64,000 nucleotides of DNA from an uncultured Methanobrevibacter sp. (GCF_946408925.1 NZ_CAMJUE010000001.1:1-64000), one strand, 5' to 3'; positions 1-9,687 are shown, counted from the first letter of the stretch. Made by a program: numbers and translations. The notes: generated from the sequence alone by a model not told the origin.

Positions 1-292
1 TTATTTATTTTCCATTTTTTGTATATGGTGTAGTGTGTTTAAATATTATTATATCATATTAATTGTGTAAGAGCGAAAAGTAGTAAATATTTTGCATAGT
101 ATACGGGCAAAATCCATTATAACTAGTTTTTAATGAATATCTTTTAGATTTATAGAATATAATATGTCTATTTCAAAAAATAGATTTAATTTAGTGTTTA
201 TAATGATTTTAATATATCTGAAATGTTTCAGAAAGTTAGTTCTGAATAGTTAAAACTGATGTTAATGTAAAGATTGACTATATTTTCCAATT
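1..292. other. AT-rich intergenic DNA left of the first IS
   Basis: This is AT-rich sequence with no ORF and no RNA gene that I can recognise. It ends in TCCAATT (286-292), which recurs at 1652-1658 immediately beyond the right end of the insertion sequence, so it is probably one copy of the target-site duplication. I see nothing else in it. Confidence 0.5.
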
Positions 293-1651
293 GGTCTCTT
301 TCAAAAACTTGTGTGATTTGAATTTTCGCTAGTTTTTGAGTCACGAATTTTTTTCGTTCTATTTTTTCTTTATTTTTAATTTAAAAGCAGTAAAATTAAT
401 ATATTAAGTGGAGCTAATATATTAATATGTCCAGTATCAAAACAAAAGCTCCATATGAATGTATGGAGTTAAAAGAATATAAACTTTCCGATTTTATTCC
501 TGAGTTTTCTGAATTTCGTCAATCTGATGATCTTTCTCGATTTGGTTGTGAAAATATTGAGAATAATCTAATTAGGTTGGAAAAACGTGGTAAAATTCAT
601 TTTAAAAATAGTATTGCAGTTTGTCCAAGTTGTAAGTCTCATCATACTGTTAAAAATGGTACTTATGAGAGAAAACTTATTTTTTTAAGAATTGGTGAGC
701 AAATTTGTACTATTCAGAAATATAAGTGCAAAAAATGTGGTAAAGTCTTTTATACTGATTTATCCTCTCTTGTTTATTCTAATTCTAATATTACTTTGCC
801 TGTTATTGATTGTATTGAAAATTTATATCAAATTTATGGAGCAGGACTTCATAAAATCCGATTTGACTTAAAACAACAACATAACATTGAAATCTCACAT
901 CAAAGCATAGAAAACATTATATTGAACTCTAATTATCAATTTAACTATAAAAATTGGGAGTATTCTGGATATTACTTATTTGACAGTCTTTGGGTTAAAA
1001 TTAATGGAGAATGGAACTATATTTTAGCATTATTCGACGTTAAATTAAATACTCTCGTTTCAGCCAAATTGGTCGAATCAGAAGATTCTACGACCATTTA
1101 TCACTTTTTAAATAAATCACTGAGAAATCAGAAGAAAATTTCAATTGGGACTGATTTAAAACATGAATATCGTGAAGCCATAGATAAATTAAATGTAAAA
1201 CATCATTTCTGCAAATTCCACGTCAAACAAATGATAAACAGAAGATTTAAAGACTATTTTGACAAAAATAAATTAAATGACGAAGAACATGAGGAATTAA
1301 TCAATTTAAAACAAGATATTTTTAAGGCATTGGATGCAAAAGACTTGAATGAGGCAAATAAACTACGAGATGAATTAATTAGCAAAAATTATCCAAAAAA
1401 TAAGTTTACAGACAAATTAATTTGGAAATTCATCATTCCTTACTATAAAAAATTAACAACACACCTAGAAAACACGAATATTCCATCCACAAACAATAAA
1501 ATTGAAAATATCTTCCAAAAAGTATTTCCAAAACACATAAAAAGAACAATGAAAATAGAACAAGGACTTTTAACAAGATTCATGCTAAAACTAAATCATT
1601 GGAACATAAAAAATGAAAAAGAAAAAAATCACACAAGTTTTTGAAAGAGCC
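293..1651 (+). mobile_element. Complete insertion sequence, ISM1/ISNCY-like
   Basis: The element is about 1.36 kb. The left end (293-319) begins GGTCTCTTTCAAAAACTT. The right end (1626-1651) is its inverted repeat, identical over about 24 bp except for a one-base indel near the tip. TCCAATT flanks both ends (286-292 and 1652-1658) as a short target duplication. One transposase gene fills the element, and its stop codon lies inside the right terminal repeat. The ends and the transposase are intact, so it may be active or recently active. The family name is inferred from the transposase type; the ends are read directly. Confidence 0.82.
427..1644 (+). CDS. IS transposase (zinc-ribbon N-terminus, DDE domain)
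   Basis: The protein has 405 aa. A zinc-ribbon-like section near residues 65-107 carries two CxxC pairs (CPSC and CKKC) and probably binds the element ends. The catalytic part has plausible acidic residues in FDSLWVKI, IGTDLK and NNKIENIF, consistent with a DDE transposase of the ISM1/ISNCY or mutator-like groups. The ORF lies wholly inside a pair of terminal inverted repeats and ends within the right one. No frameshift or stop interrupts it. The exact IS family is not certain, but the transposase role is secure from the repeats and architecture. Confidence 0.85.
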   Translation: MSSIKTKAPYECMELKEYKLSDFIPEFSEFRQSDDLSRFGCENIENNLIRLEKRGKIHFKNSIAVCPSCKSHHTVKNGTYERKLIFLRIGEQICTIQKYKCKKCGKVFYTDLSSLVYSNSNITLPVIDCIENLYQIYGAGLHKIRFDLKQQHNIEISHQSIENIILNSNYQFNYKNWEYSGYYLFDSLWVKINGEWNYILALFDVKLNTLVSAKLVESEDSTTIYHFLNKSLRNQKKISIGTDLKHEYREAIDKLNVKHHFCKFHVKQMINRRFKDYFDKNKLNDEEHEELINLKQDIFKALDAKDLNEANKLRDELISKNYPKNKFTDKLIWKFIIPYYKKLTTHLENTNIPSTNNKIENIFQKVFPKHIKRTMKIEQGLLTRFMLKLNHWNIKNEKEKNHTSF

Positions 1652-1728
1652 TCCAATTGGATAGGTGTAAATTATTTATAATAATAAGTTATAAACCTAA
1701 AAATGAAAAATAAATTTTGTTGATTTAT

Positions 1729-2457
1729 ATGATTATAGGAATCTTAACTGCAATAATAGTGGTTTTATGGATATTGCCAGCATATCTTAAAGCACCAAAA
1801 GAATATGGGCTTGATAAAAAATTTATAATTAAAACCATACTTATGGGGGTTGTAATAGGATTTATCGGCGCATTTATTCTTCAAATAATTTTAGGTAACA
1901 TATTTATCTATATATTTAAGATTCCTCAAGAAAGCTTTCTCTATGAATTTATAAAAGCATTCATCATATTTGGTTTAATAGAGGAAGTAATGAAATTTTC
2001 TGCAGGTTCCCTTTCTTTGAAAAAATCAAAATTCCAATCAAAATTTGATTATATGTTAATTTTTGCTTTAGCAGCATTTGGTTTTACTCTTGTCGAAACT
2101 TCAATAGCTGCATCTGCTGGAGGATTAGCGGGCATGTTAAGAGTATTTTTCCCATTCCATGTCATGTGGCAAATTTTCATGGGAGCACATTTATATGAAT
2201 ACAAAGTTGCTAAAATGAATAATGACTCAAAAACCATGAAAAAAGAATTGGCAATAGCTTTTGGAGTTCCAATATTAATGCATGGTTGTTGCGACTTTTC
2301 AACATCATTGATTCAAATGGCTGCCTCTTCAATCCAATCAGCAATGGGAACACTTGATATTATAACTTTGGTACTCCCATTAATCTATATGCTCATCCTA
2401 ATAATTTTCACAATTATAACAGAAATTAAGTTTTATAAATACTGCAAAAACTTATAA
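1729..2457 (+). CDS. PrsW-type intramembrane glutamic protease (CAAX-like)
   Basis: This multi-pass membrane protein has about 242 aa. I prefer the ATG at 1729; the ORF track starts four codons earlier at a TTG. The motif GLIEEVMKF is the EExxxK signature of PrsW-type proteases. Further conserved-looking polar residues sit in membrane segments: TLVETS, FHVMWQ and LMHGCCDF. PrsW enzymes cleave membrane proteins within the bilayer, in bacteria often anti-sigma factors; the archaeal substrate is unknown. It begins just after the IS right end, with no obvious strong ribosome binding site. The IS may therefore have separated it from its original promoter; this is inference. Confidence 0.72.
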   Translation: MIIGILTAIIVVLWILPAYLKAPKEYGLDKKFIIKTILMGVVIGFIGAFILQIILGNIFIYIFKIPQESFLYEFIKAFIIFGLIEEVMKFSAGSLSLKKSKFQSKFDYMLIFALAAFGFTLVETSIAASAGGLAGMLRVFFPFHVMWQIFMGAHLYEYKVAKMNNDSKTMKKELAIAFGVPILMHGCCDFSTSLIQMAASSIQSAMGTLDIITLVLPLIYMLILIIFTIITEIKFYKYCKNL

Positions 2458-2531
2458 ATTCTGTTAATTTATTATATTTTCAGAAAGTTAGATAAATTAT
2501 TAATCCTATTTTAAACATGTCTTAATCATGA

Positions 2532-2738
2532 TTATTCCAGTTTATAAGAGTATTTTGAATCCTCGAATAGCTGTCTTATATGTAATGCCACAAATCTTTT
2601 TGTGAATATCAATACGGCAGGGGAAATAAAAAAAGGATAAATTACCAGTAGTATATTCAAAAAGAATGAATTAGATTTAAAAGGAAAAATACACTGAGCA
2701 ACTGAAAATTGGGCAAAGAACACACATATTAAAACCAA
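2532..2738 (-). CDS. Doubtful small hydrophobic ORF
   Basis: The ORF has 68 codons with two hydrophobic stretches (LICVFFAQF and ILLVIYPFFIS). It has no ATG: the listed start is TTG, and the open frame continues upstream to a stop without a better start. It lies between the PrsW gene and the IS630 element. It could be a small membrane protein or a decayed gene. I recognise no family. The rest of 2458-2785 holds nothing I can name. Confidence 0.2.
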   Translation of the reverse strand: MVLICVFFAQFSVAQCIFPFKSNSFFLNILLVIYPFFISPAVLIFTKRFVALHIRQLFEDSKYSYKLE

Positions 2739-2787
2739 TATGAAGTTTTTAATTCTTATATTTTTAAATATGGTATATATTCCTTTA

Positions 2788-4550
2788 TAGTGTTTTAGAA
2801 AATTAATTTTTTTTCACCCTAATTATTTTGACATATTTTTAAATAACTATTTCTAATTTTACATCTGAGTTGTAACGAGGATGTAATTTTTTAATTGTAG
2901 GTTTTATATAATTATTTAAAACGTTATTCCATATTGTTTTTGATTTTACTGCTTTATAATATGATTTTTCAACTATGCTTTTTAATAATTCTAGTTTTTC
3001 ATCTTTATCCATTTCTGCGAAATTTTTGATATAGTTAATTTTATATTTCATATTATCTCTTTTAATTTTATACCATACTTTTTCTATTGGTTGTAATTGA
3101 GGTGAATAAGGTGGTAAATAACATAATTCAATATTTAATTCTTTTGCAAGTTCTTTTACGACATCTGCCTTATGTGAAGAGAAATTATCTATTAAAAGAA
3201 ATATGAGCTCTTCAGGATTTTGTTTTCTGATGTCTTTTAAAAGATCCATTATTGTTTCTTTTTTTGAATTTTCCATAAATGTAATGTAATCTTTTCCTTC
3301 AGGAGTTAGAGAGTAAAATCCTGCTGCTTTGCAAGGATATCTATTAGTATCCATTGCCATTTGAGGTTTGGTTAATGAAATTACTTTAATATAATTTCCA
3401 ACAAATTGAAATGCTGATTCATCAAAACTGTAAATTAATACTTTTTTATTTGAGTTTAAATCAATTATATTGCCTGTTTTGTCATCATATTTTAGACAAT
3501 ATTTTCTAAATTTTTGAAACAAATTTAATTTAAAAGTAGATTTGTAGTAAGGGCTTCTTCGATAATCTTTCATATATGGTTTTGCATACTTTATTTTAAG
3601 AGTATTTTTTAGAAATGAAACAATATAACAATGATGATATTCTATTTCGAACAGTTATTTGATTTCAGCTAATATTTCCCAAGGAAGCCAATCATCCTTT
3701 TCACTTAGTTTTTTTTAAGAGTTTGTAGTTGTTTTTCATTTAATTTTGATTTCCTTCCTTGACCTTTTTTCCTCAATAATCCTTCATAACCTTTATTTTT
3801 CCATGCATTATACCAATTATTGCCTGTTACAGAAGTAACATTTAAGAATTCAGATGATTCTTTGTTGGAAAATCCTATTTCTCTAAATAATAAATAAATC
3901 AATTTTTGATAAACAAATATTGATTTTTCTTTTTTAATTAATGATATTAGCTTATTTATTTCACTTTTTGTTTCATCAGAGATGTCTTCATAGTTTTCAA
4001 TCATGTTTTTAGAGCTTTTTTTATTTTCACGTTTGATTTCAAAATAATTGGAAATGGGAACATTTAATCTGATTAATAAGCTTCTAACACTTTGGTATTC
4101 ATATTCAACATCGTATTCATCTTTAATTAATTTTTTAACATCATCAACTAACCAACTATCTTTTTTAGAAAGTTTGCTTTTTAAGTCTGATAATTGTTGT
4201 TCTGATAATTTTGAGGTACGTCCACCCCCATAATGAGGAATTAAAGCATTATACCCTCCTTCGTTCCAAAGATCATCCAAATAATATCTGCTTGATTCTG
4301 GAAATCCTGCTAAATTGCAGGATTCAATTTTTGAAAATCCCATCTTATTAAATTTAAAATATAACAATTTTTTAAAAACATTTACGTCCTTTTCAGAATT
4401 TAACAAAATATTTATTTCATTTAATGTTAAATCTGTTCGAGATTTTAGATTCTCCAAACTCATGATTATTATTTATGATAAAAAATAGTATATATACTTT
4501 TTTAGAAAAAGTTTTTTTAAAATAAAATAAATTAATTTCCTAAAACACTA
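2788..4550 (-). mobile_element. IS630-type element with long terminal inverted repeats
   Basis: The element is about 1.76 kb. The left end reads TATAGTGTTTTAG followed by AAAATTAATTT. The right end, read on the opposite strand, gives TATAGTGTTTTAG followed by GAAATTAATTT, an imperfect inverted repeat of about 28 bp. TA dinucleotides at both outer edges fit the TA target duplication of IS630/Tc1-type elements. The element contains a transposase reading frame split by a -1 frameshift and an in-frame stop. Beyond the right end the sequence opens directly into a gene remnant, so the element probably interrupted that gene. Confidence 0.8.
2839..4463 (-). pseudogene. IS630-type transposase, frameshifted and with a premature stop
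   Basis: Two ORFs form one transposase. The upstream ORF (4463-3705, 252 aa) has two similar helix-turn-helix blocks. The downstream ORF (3573-2839, 244 aa) has the DDE catalytic domain: YSFDES, LLIDNFSSH and LQPIEKVW. The first frame ends LKKN-stop at an A-tract containing A AAA AAC, a classical -1 slippery heptamer. A -1 shift continues as LSEKDDWLPWEILAEIK. That frame then meets one TAA (3655-3657), where GAA would give EIKELFEIEYH, and runs on into the DDE ORF. The frameshift could be programmed, but the TAA makes full-length product unlikely. Confidence 0.8.
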
Positions 4551-4552
4551 TA

Positions 4553-4708
4553 ATTGAAATATGTGATATTGTCCATATCTATGATAATACAAATGTTCCA
4601 TTTAGAATTTTCAAAAAAAGAAAAGATGTTTATTTCCATTGGGAAAATAAGTATTGGAGTTTTCAAGACATTGAAAAACTAACTGGAATTGGTGAATACG
4701 CAAATTAA
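4553..4708 (+). pseudogene. C-terminal remnant of an interrupted gene (possibly zeta-toxin-like)
   Basis: A 51-codon open frame begins right at the IS630 right end and ends at TAA 4706-4708. It reads IEICDIVHIYDNTN through KYWSFQDIEKLTGIGEYAN. There is no start codon, so it looks like the 3' end of a gene cut by the IS. The IYDNTN segment followed by basic residues recalls the C-terminus of zeta-toxin/predicted ATPase proteins, but that is weak pattern memory. A second, more decayed copy lies at about 9803-9869. Confidence 0.5.
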
Positions 4709-4749
4709 AGAATTTTTTAACTAATAATCAGATGCGCAATAGGTTAAAC

Positions 4750-5355
4750 ATGACTCCTAAAGTACATATAGTATATTGTCATCCTAGTGAAAAATCTATC
4801 ACAAATACTATTAAACAGGGATATATTGAAGGATTAGAAGAAGAAAACATTCAATACACCATCACAGATTTATATAAATCTAATTTTAATTCAGATATTT
4901 CCGAAGAGGAATATTTAAGAGAAAATAATAATATTCCATATCCTTTGGCTGAAGAAGTGATTCTTGAGCAGGAAAAAATTAATAATGCTGATATATTGAC
5001 ATTTATTTTCCCCTTATTCTGGATGGATGTGCCCTCAAAATTAGTGGGTTATTTTGCAAGAGTATTTACAAAAGGATTTAAATATGATTATGATGACGGT
5101 AAATTGGCATCAATGAGGACTATTGTCAAAACAAACTTCCTGATTAGTGCCGGCAGTAATTACGATGATTTAGAAAAAGACGGGAAAGTAAAGGCATTGG
5201 AAACAATATTTATAAAAGACAGATTGGCTGGAAAAACTAAGGATGCCAGAATGTATTTTTTTGAAAAAACAACATATCTGAAGGAAAAAGAATTAAATAA
5301 CAGGAAAAACTATTTTAATTTAGCAAAAAATATTGCTAAAGAGACTATTGATTAA
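4750..5355 (+). CDS. Flavodoxin-fold NAD(P)H-dependent oxidoreductase
   Basis: The protein has about 201 aa. It fits the flavodoxin_2 (NQO1/KefF/MdaB) family. The N-terminal strand VHIVYCHPSEKSITN binds flavin phosphate, and DILTFIFPLFWMDVPSKLVGYFARVF is the typical substrate/flavin face. These FMN or FAD enzymes reduce quinones or nitro compounds with NAD(P)H. I moved the start from 4732 to the ATG at 4750, preceded by AGG six bases upstream. It sits alone between a gene remnant and a metallophosphoesterase, with no operon partner. The specific substrate is unknown. Confidence 0.78.
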   Translation: MTPKVHIVYCHPSEKSITNTIKQGYIEGLEEENIQYTITDLYKSNFNSDISEEEYLRENNNIPYPLAEEVILEQEKINNADILTFIFPLFWMDVPSKLVGYFARVFTKGFKYDYDDGKLASMRTIVKTNFLISAGSNYDDLEKDGKVKALETIFIKDRLAGKTKDARMYFFEKTTYLKEKELNNRKNYFNLAKNIAKETID

Positions 5356-5504
5356 ACTAACTAAATATTTTCAATTTTATAATATGCAATAATACTTTTA
5401 ATGATTTATGAGGTTTATACTCGTTTTTACTTATTTTTAACTTTAAATCGATTGTATAATAGTTTAATCATTTTTTATTCATTTTTATACTTTTTGGAAT
5501 AGTT

Positions 5505-6647
5505 TCAATTAATGTTAATTAACACATATTCACATTTTCCTTCATTCCTAATTCCCCATCCCCATCCTGTAATGCCGGAAGACACTATTTGTTTCATATC
5601 TCCAATGGTGTATTCACCATATGAATGTATCCCTTCATATTCTATTATTTCTTTAAATGGGAATACCTGTCCTGCATGGGTATGGCCTGAAACCTGCAAA
5701 TCAACACCTGATTTTGAATTTTTCACTTCATCTAAAGGTTGGTGGTCTGCAACTATCACATATTTTGACAAATCGCTTTCATTCAATATTTCGCTAACAT
5801 TTGCTCTTTGTGCATTTCCATCACATTCGGCATCACTTCTTCCAACCAGAACAATATCTCCATTGATGGTTGCTTTTTCATCGTTCAGTATTGTTATACC
5901 GTTTTCCTTGATTGTTTGATTTAATTCAATGTCTGCAAATGTTCTGTTTCCATTTTCATAATCTGTTTGTGAAGGTTGTGTGTCGTGATTTCCAAATATG
6001 TAATATATGCCGTATGTTGAGTTGATCTTGCTTAACTCTTCAAACACCTCCTTCATTTCCGAATTGCTTGTTCTTTCATCAACAATATCTCCACCTAAAA
6101 TAACAATATCGGGTTTTATATCATTGATTCTTGAAATCGAGTCTTTAAGCAATTGCGGATTTTGGATGGTTCCGTAGTGTGTGTCACTGATGAATATTAC
6201 TTTGTATGAATCATTGCCTATTTTTTGTGTTGTCATATTGTATTCAGTTTGATCAATATGGTTCATGCCATACACTCCGGATATGATTATAATCATGAAA
6301 AGGATTAATGCCAGTCCGCCTTTTTTGTGAAGTTTTGGCATAAAGTTTAAATATTTGTCTTTAAGAGGGTATTTCACGATTAATCTAATGATGTCTGCAA
6401 ATAACGAGCATAAAAAGATGTATAATGTGTATACTGCAGCATTTGACCATACATTCAAACAGCATATGAATGCAAATATTGAAATCGGGGCACTGATTAT
6501 CATTACTTTGTTTTTAGATAATTTGGAGTCATTAAGAGTATATCTTACTCTAAAAAATGCATATATTCCAATGACGATTCCTATAATTATTCCTGTTAAC
6601 AGATACTCTGGGTAGTAGCCCAATGTGAAAAAATGGATTGGATTCAT
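5505..6647 (-). CDS. Membrane-anchored calcineurin-like metallophosphoesterase
   Basis: The protein has 380 aa. Roughly residues 1-130 form several transmembrane helices. The rest is a calcineurin-like phosphoesterase with the full metal-site series: SDTHYG, GGDIVD, GNHD, VADHQP and SGHTHAGQ. This architecture matches the YkuE/YaeI-type membrane phosphoesterases, which act at the membrane face, in some bacteria on lipid pyrophosphates. No neighbour on the same strand suggests a pathway. All metal ligands appear present, so it should be active; the substrate is not predictable. Confidence 0.85.
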   Translation of the reverse strand: MNPIHFFTLGYYPEYLLTGIIIGIVIGIYAFFRVRYTLNDSKLSKNKVMIISAPISIFAFICCLNVWSNAAVYTLYIFLCSLFADIIRLIVKYPLKDKYLNFMPKLHKKGGLALILFMIIIISGVYGMNHIDQTEYNMTTQKIGNDSYKVIFISDTHYGTIQNPQLLKDSISRINDIKPDIVILGGDIVDERTSNSEMKEVFEELSKINSTYGIYYIFGNHDTQPSQTDYENGNRTFADIELNQTIKENGITILNDEKATINGDIVLVGRSDAECDGNAQRANVSEILNESDLSKYVIVADHQPLDEVKNSKSGVDLQVSGHTHAGQVFPFKEIIEYEGIHSYGEYTIGDMKQIVSSGITGWGWGIRNEGKCEYVLININ

Positions 6648-6876
6648 ATTATAAATTTTATATTTGACTTATCATGTTAAAAAAATATTCTATTTTTCCA
6701 GTTTTGCGGAGGCATATATTAATTTTTAGTTTTAAAAGTCCAATTCGATAGATGATTTTTCGGAAAATAGTTGTGGGAAAATCCACTTTCATTAACTGCT
6801 TGGGTGTTTTTGTTCATAGGAACATTATAGTTTAATTTATAAAGTAATTTGATTAAAATATGTAATAGGAGAGATT

Positions 6877-8148
6877 ATGGAAAATATTTTTAACTTCGAA
6901 GGAATTGAAATTGACCAGGACTTGTTGGAGAGAACCAATCCCATATTCAACACTGCAAGGATGACTCTTTTTCAATTGGCTGAAACGGGTCATGATGATG
7001 CAGGGAATTTGGTCGAGTGGCTGAATCTCACCCGAAAAGATACACAGGATAGCAAGACAGTTAAGGCCGATGAGGATGACCTTTTCGTTAACAGCATCGT
7101 TATGGATGTGAGATATTCTACCAATGGAAAACTCGCCGAGGAGTCTGGTTTTACGGTGGCTGACTTGCCATGTGGCTTCACGCCCCGTGCCCTTGAATTT
7201 GCAAAAAACGGCAGGAAATATGTTGGGATGGATCTTCCTGCAACAATCAATGAGGTTGAGCCGGCCATAATGTCACTGATTGATGAAGACCAGAAAAAGT
7301 TTGTCAGTTTTGAGGGTGTGGATGTGACTAACTATCAATCGCTTAAGGCAGCATTTGATAAAATCGACGGGGAGGTATGCATAACCACAGAAGGCCTAAT
7401 GATGTATCTTACAGATTCTGAAATGGATGCAATGTGCGAGAATATTAGAAGGATTCTTGCAGAGCATGGTGGATACTGGATTACCCTTGACCCTGAGATA
7501 TCTTTCCTTTATGTTTTGATAGTGAAGGCTTTCTATGGGGACAGGACAAGAGAAATCATGTGGAGGTCCAAGTTTAGGATAGATGACAAATCAGATGTAA
7601 AGTCCGTAGAGAATTCAATAACAATTAGCCTTCGAGGGGATGTTCAGGAGAATATGAGAAATGCACTTGATTATATTGTATCTAAGGGTTTTAAACTGGA
7701 GAGGATTCCATATGCAGATCATGTGCCTGAGTTTAGAAGTCTGGAGAATGTTGACCCTAAGATTGCAGCTCACATTAAGGAAGGCTTTAAAAATGTATGC
7801 ATATGGAAGATTACAGTTGATGAATCGGTTAAGTTTGATGTTTCGGATGCAAAGATGGGGTCTTTTAATGCGGATGCATCAATTGAGGATGGCAGGCTTA
7901 ATCTGGTCTTGTCCGGAACTTTAGATACATTAAGTGCACCTAAACTTCTTGCTAATTATGAAAAAATCAAGGAGGATACTGCTGTAAACAGTGTCCTTAT
8001 TGACTGTTCCAACTTGGAATATGTGTCATCTGCAGGCCGTCGTGTTCTTCTTATTATGCAAAATGACTGCGAAGGCGGTGTCATCATGAAGTCATGCAAT
8101 GATGCAGTTGTTTGGGATTTGTCAAGTACTGATATACTAATTAAATAA
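6877..8148 (+). CDS. LCMT/TcmP-like SAM methyltransferase fused to a STAS domain
   Basis: The protein has 423 aa with a strong ribosome binding site (TAGGAGAG) before the ATG. Residues about 1-310 form a class I SAM methyltransferase of the leucine carboxyl methyltransferase/TcmP type: VADLPCGFTPRALEF followed by YVGMDLPATI, and TTEGLMMYL. From about residue 325 the C-terminus resembles a STAS domain: LVLSGTLDTL, SVLIDCSNLEYVSSAGRRVLL. The conserved STAS serine pair (SSAG) is kept. STAS domains normally transmit switches in anti-sigma-antagonist or transporter systems, so the fusion hints at regulated methylation. GC is visibly higher than in neighbouring genes, which may indicate transfer. 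Substrate unknown. Confidence 0.75.
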   Translation: MENIFNFEGIEIDQDLLERTNPIFNTARMTLFQLAETGHDDAGNLVEWLNLTRKDTQDSKTVKADEDDLFVNSIVMDVRYSTNGKLAEESGFTVADLPCGFTPRALEFAKNGRKYVGMDLPATINEVEPAIMSLIDEDQKKFVSFEGVDVTNYQSLKAAFDKIDGEVCITTEGLMMYLTDSEMDAMCENIRRILAEHGGYWITLDPEISFLYVLIVKAFYGDRTREIMWRSKFRIDDKSDVKSVENSITISLRGDVQENMRNALDYIVSKGFKLERIPYADHVPEFRSLENVDPKIAAHIKEGFKNVCIWKITVDESVKFDVSDAKMGSFNADASIEDGRLNLVLSGTLDTLSAPKLLANYEKIKEDTAVNSVLIDCSNLEYVSSAGRRVLLIMQNDCEGGVIMKSCNDAVVWDLSSTDILIK

Positions 8149-8273
8149 CTCATATGATGAATTGTATTAAATATATTACATTATTCTGAATAACTATATT
8201 ATTTATAATATTAAACTTATACTTTATTCATAGTATTGATATTTTCTATGAAAAATTTTAAATAGGTAATAAT

Positions 8274-9096
8274 ATGAGTCTTTTTCAAAAAAACGATGAT
8301 GTTGAAAATGATTATACAACCTTTCCAATGTCATTTAAAAACTATAAGTGGTTCAAGCCAATATTGGTATTTGTTATTGCGTTCATTGCTTTCATAATAC
8401 TTCAGAGCCTTCCGAATATTCTCCTGATTGCACATGTTGATATTGATTTTGTCACATGGGAAGCATCATATCCTCATATATGATCATAATTTACATTCCA
8501 AGCATATATACAGGTGCAAAAATTGTTCGTGACAGGCCATTTTCTTCATACCTCTCTTCCAGAGGGGGATGGAGTTGGGAAATCTTCATCAAGTCATTTG
8601 TCATTTCCCTATTTGTGGTTTTGATATTCACTGCTTATGATTTTGCTTTTACAGGTTCAAGATTTAACAGCAGTCTGCCGATTTACATTATAATTTTGAC
8701 TATACTGATAGCGCCGTTTCAATGCTTTGCTGAAGAATTGCTTTTCCGTGGTTTTTTAATGCAGACGGTCGGCTCATGGATATGTGTTCCGATTGTAGCA
8801 ATTGTCATTCAGGCTATAATCTTTGCATATCTTCACTCATACAACCTGATTGCACTTCTAAGCATTGTCTGCACAGGTACAATTTTTGGATTGATTGCAT
8901 GGTACAGTAAAGGCCTGGAGATTTCAACTGCAATGCATTCAGCAAACAATATCTTATCAGCATTAACCATATCTCTTTCAACAACAATTACATATGGGAT
9001 TCAGCGGAAATGATTATCCAGATGCTTGTCATTGTTGCATTGATACTGGTTCTGGCTAAAAAGTTCAATTTCTTTAAATTCAAAAGTGATGCTTGA
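8274..9096 (+). pseudogene. CPBP-family intramembrane metalloprotease, two frameshifts
   Basis: Three consecutive frames together make one CPBP (CAAX protease/bacteriocin-processing) protein. Frame 1 (8274-8483) gives the N-terminus with one helix. Frame 2 (within 8456-9013) carries the protease signature AEELLFRGF, then AYLHSYN and STAMHSANN. Frame 3 (to 9096) carries a last helix, MLVIVALILVLAKKF. The first shift falls in 8456-8483. The second falls in a G run near 9000, where one extra G would restore YGDSAEMIIQ. Either the gene is dead or the assembly has two indels. All three CPBP motif regions are otherwise preserved. Confidence 0.72.
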
Positions 9097-9294
9097 TTGA
9101 TGTAACTGTAATAAGGCAGATTTTCATTATGGGAATTAGCAATCAGTAGATGCAATGCGTTAAATCAATGACTAATTTATCATTTTATAATTTTGAAAAA
9201 TATGAAAATATAAGAAAGATCATTATATTTTAATGTTCATATAATACATTGATAATAATGTGTTATTGTTAAAAAATCAGATGATATTGTGAAA

Positions 9295-9687
9295 ATGAAA
9301 AATATATTGGCGATATGTGTAGTATTTATTACACTTTGTACAATAGGTATGGTTTGTGCAGCCGAAATTAACAATCCTGAAGGATTCACTCCTAATCAAA
9401 GTTTAACTGTAAACAACGAAACTGGAGATTTTAATGGAGTAAAAAGTGAATTTACAAGGGTAGTATTGGAAAACGGTACTGACAACATTACTATAACTGA
9501 TATGGTACCATCAAAATCAATTGATTTAGCTCCTAGTGGAAATGCTGTAATGAAAAATATCTCATCCAAACAGGGTATCTATCAAGAAAAAGACGGAAGA
9601 TGCATATTTCAATACCTAGCAGACGGTACAATAGTGGAAATAAATGCTCCAAATGAAAAATTAATCGAGGAGGTAATTGGTAAATAA
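9295..9687 (+). CDS. Small predicted exported protein, unknown function
   Basis: The protein has about 130 aa. The N-terminus is a clear signal peptide (NILAICVVFITLCTIGMVCA) followed by an Ala-rich cleavage-like site. The mature part is soluble, polar, has one cysteine, and resembles no family I know. The track starts at GTG 9289; the ATG at 9295 gives a better signal peptide. A hairpin terminator overlaps its 3' end. It is probably secreted or membrane-associated. Confidence 0.6.
   Translation: MKNILAICVVFITLCTIGMVCAAEINNPEGFTPNQSLTVNNETGDFNGVKSEFTRVVLENGTDNITITDMVPSKSIDLAPSGNAVMKNISSKQGIYQEKDGRCIFQYLADGTIVEINAPNEKLIEEVIGK

Noticed and set aside
5512-5919. 135-aa plus-strand ORF
   Set aside because: It is the antisense shadow of the metallophosphoesterase gene, with no ribosome binding site and Ser/Pro/Phe-rich shadow composition.
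6648-6876. Possible riboswitch-like structure upstream of the methyltransferase-STAS gene
   Set aside because: Some short complementary stretches exist, but I could not form a convincing conserved fold; the gap is only AT-rich with one G-rich patch.
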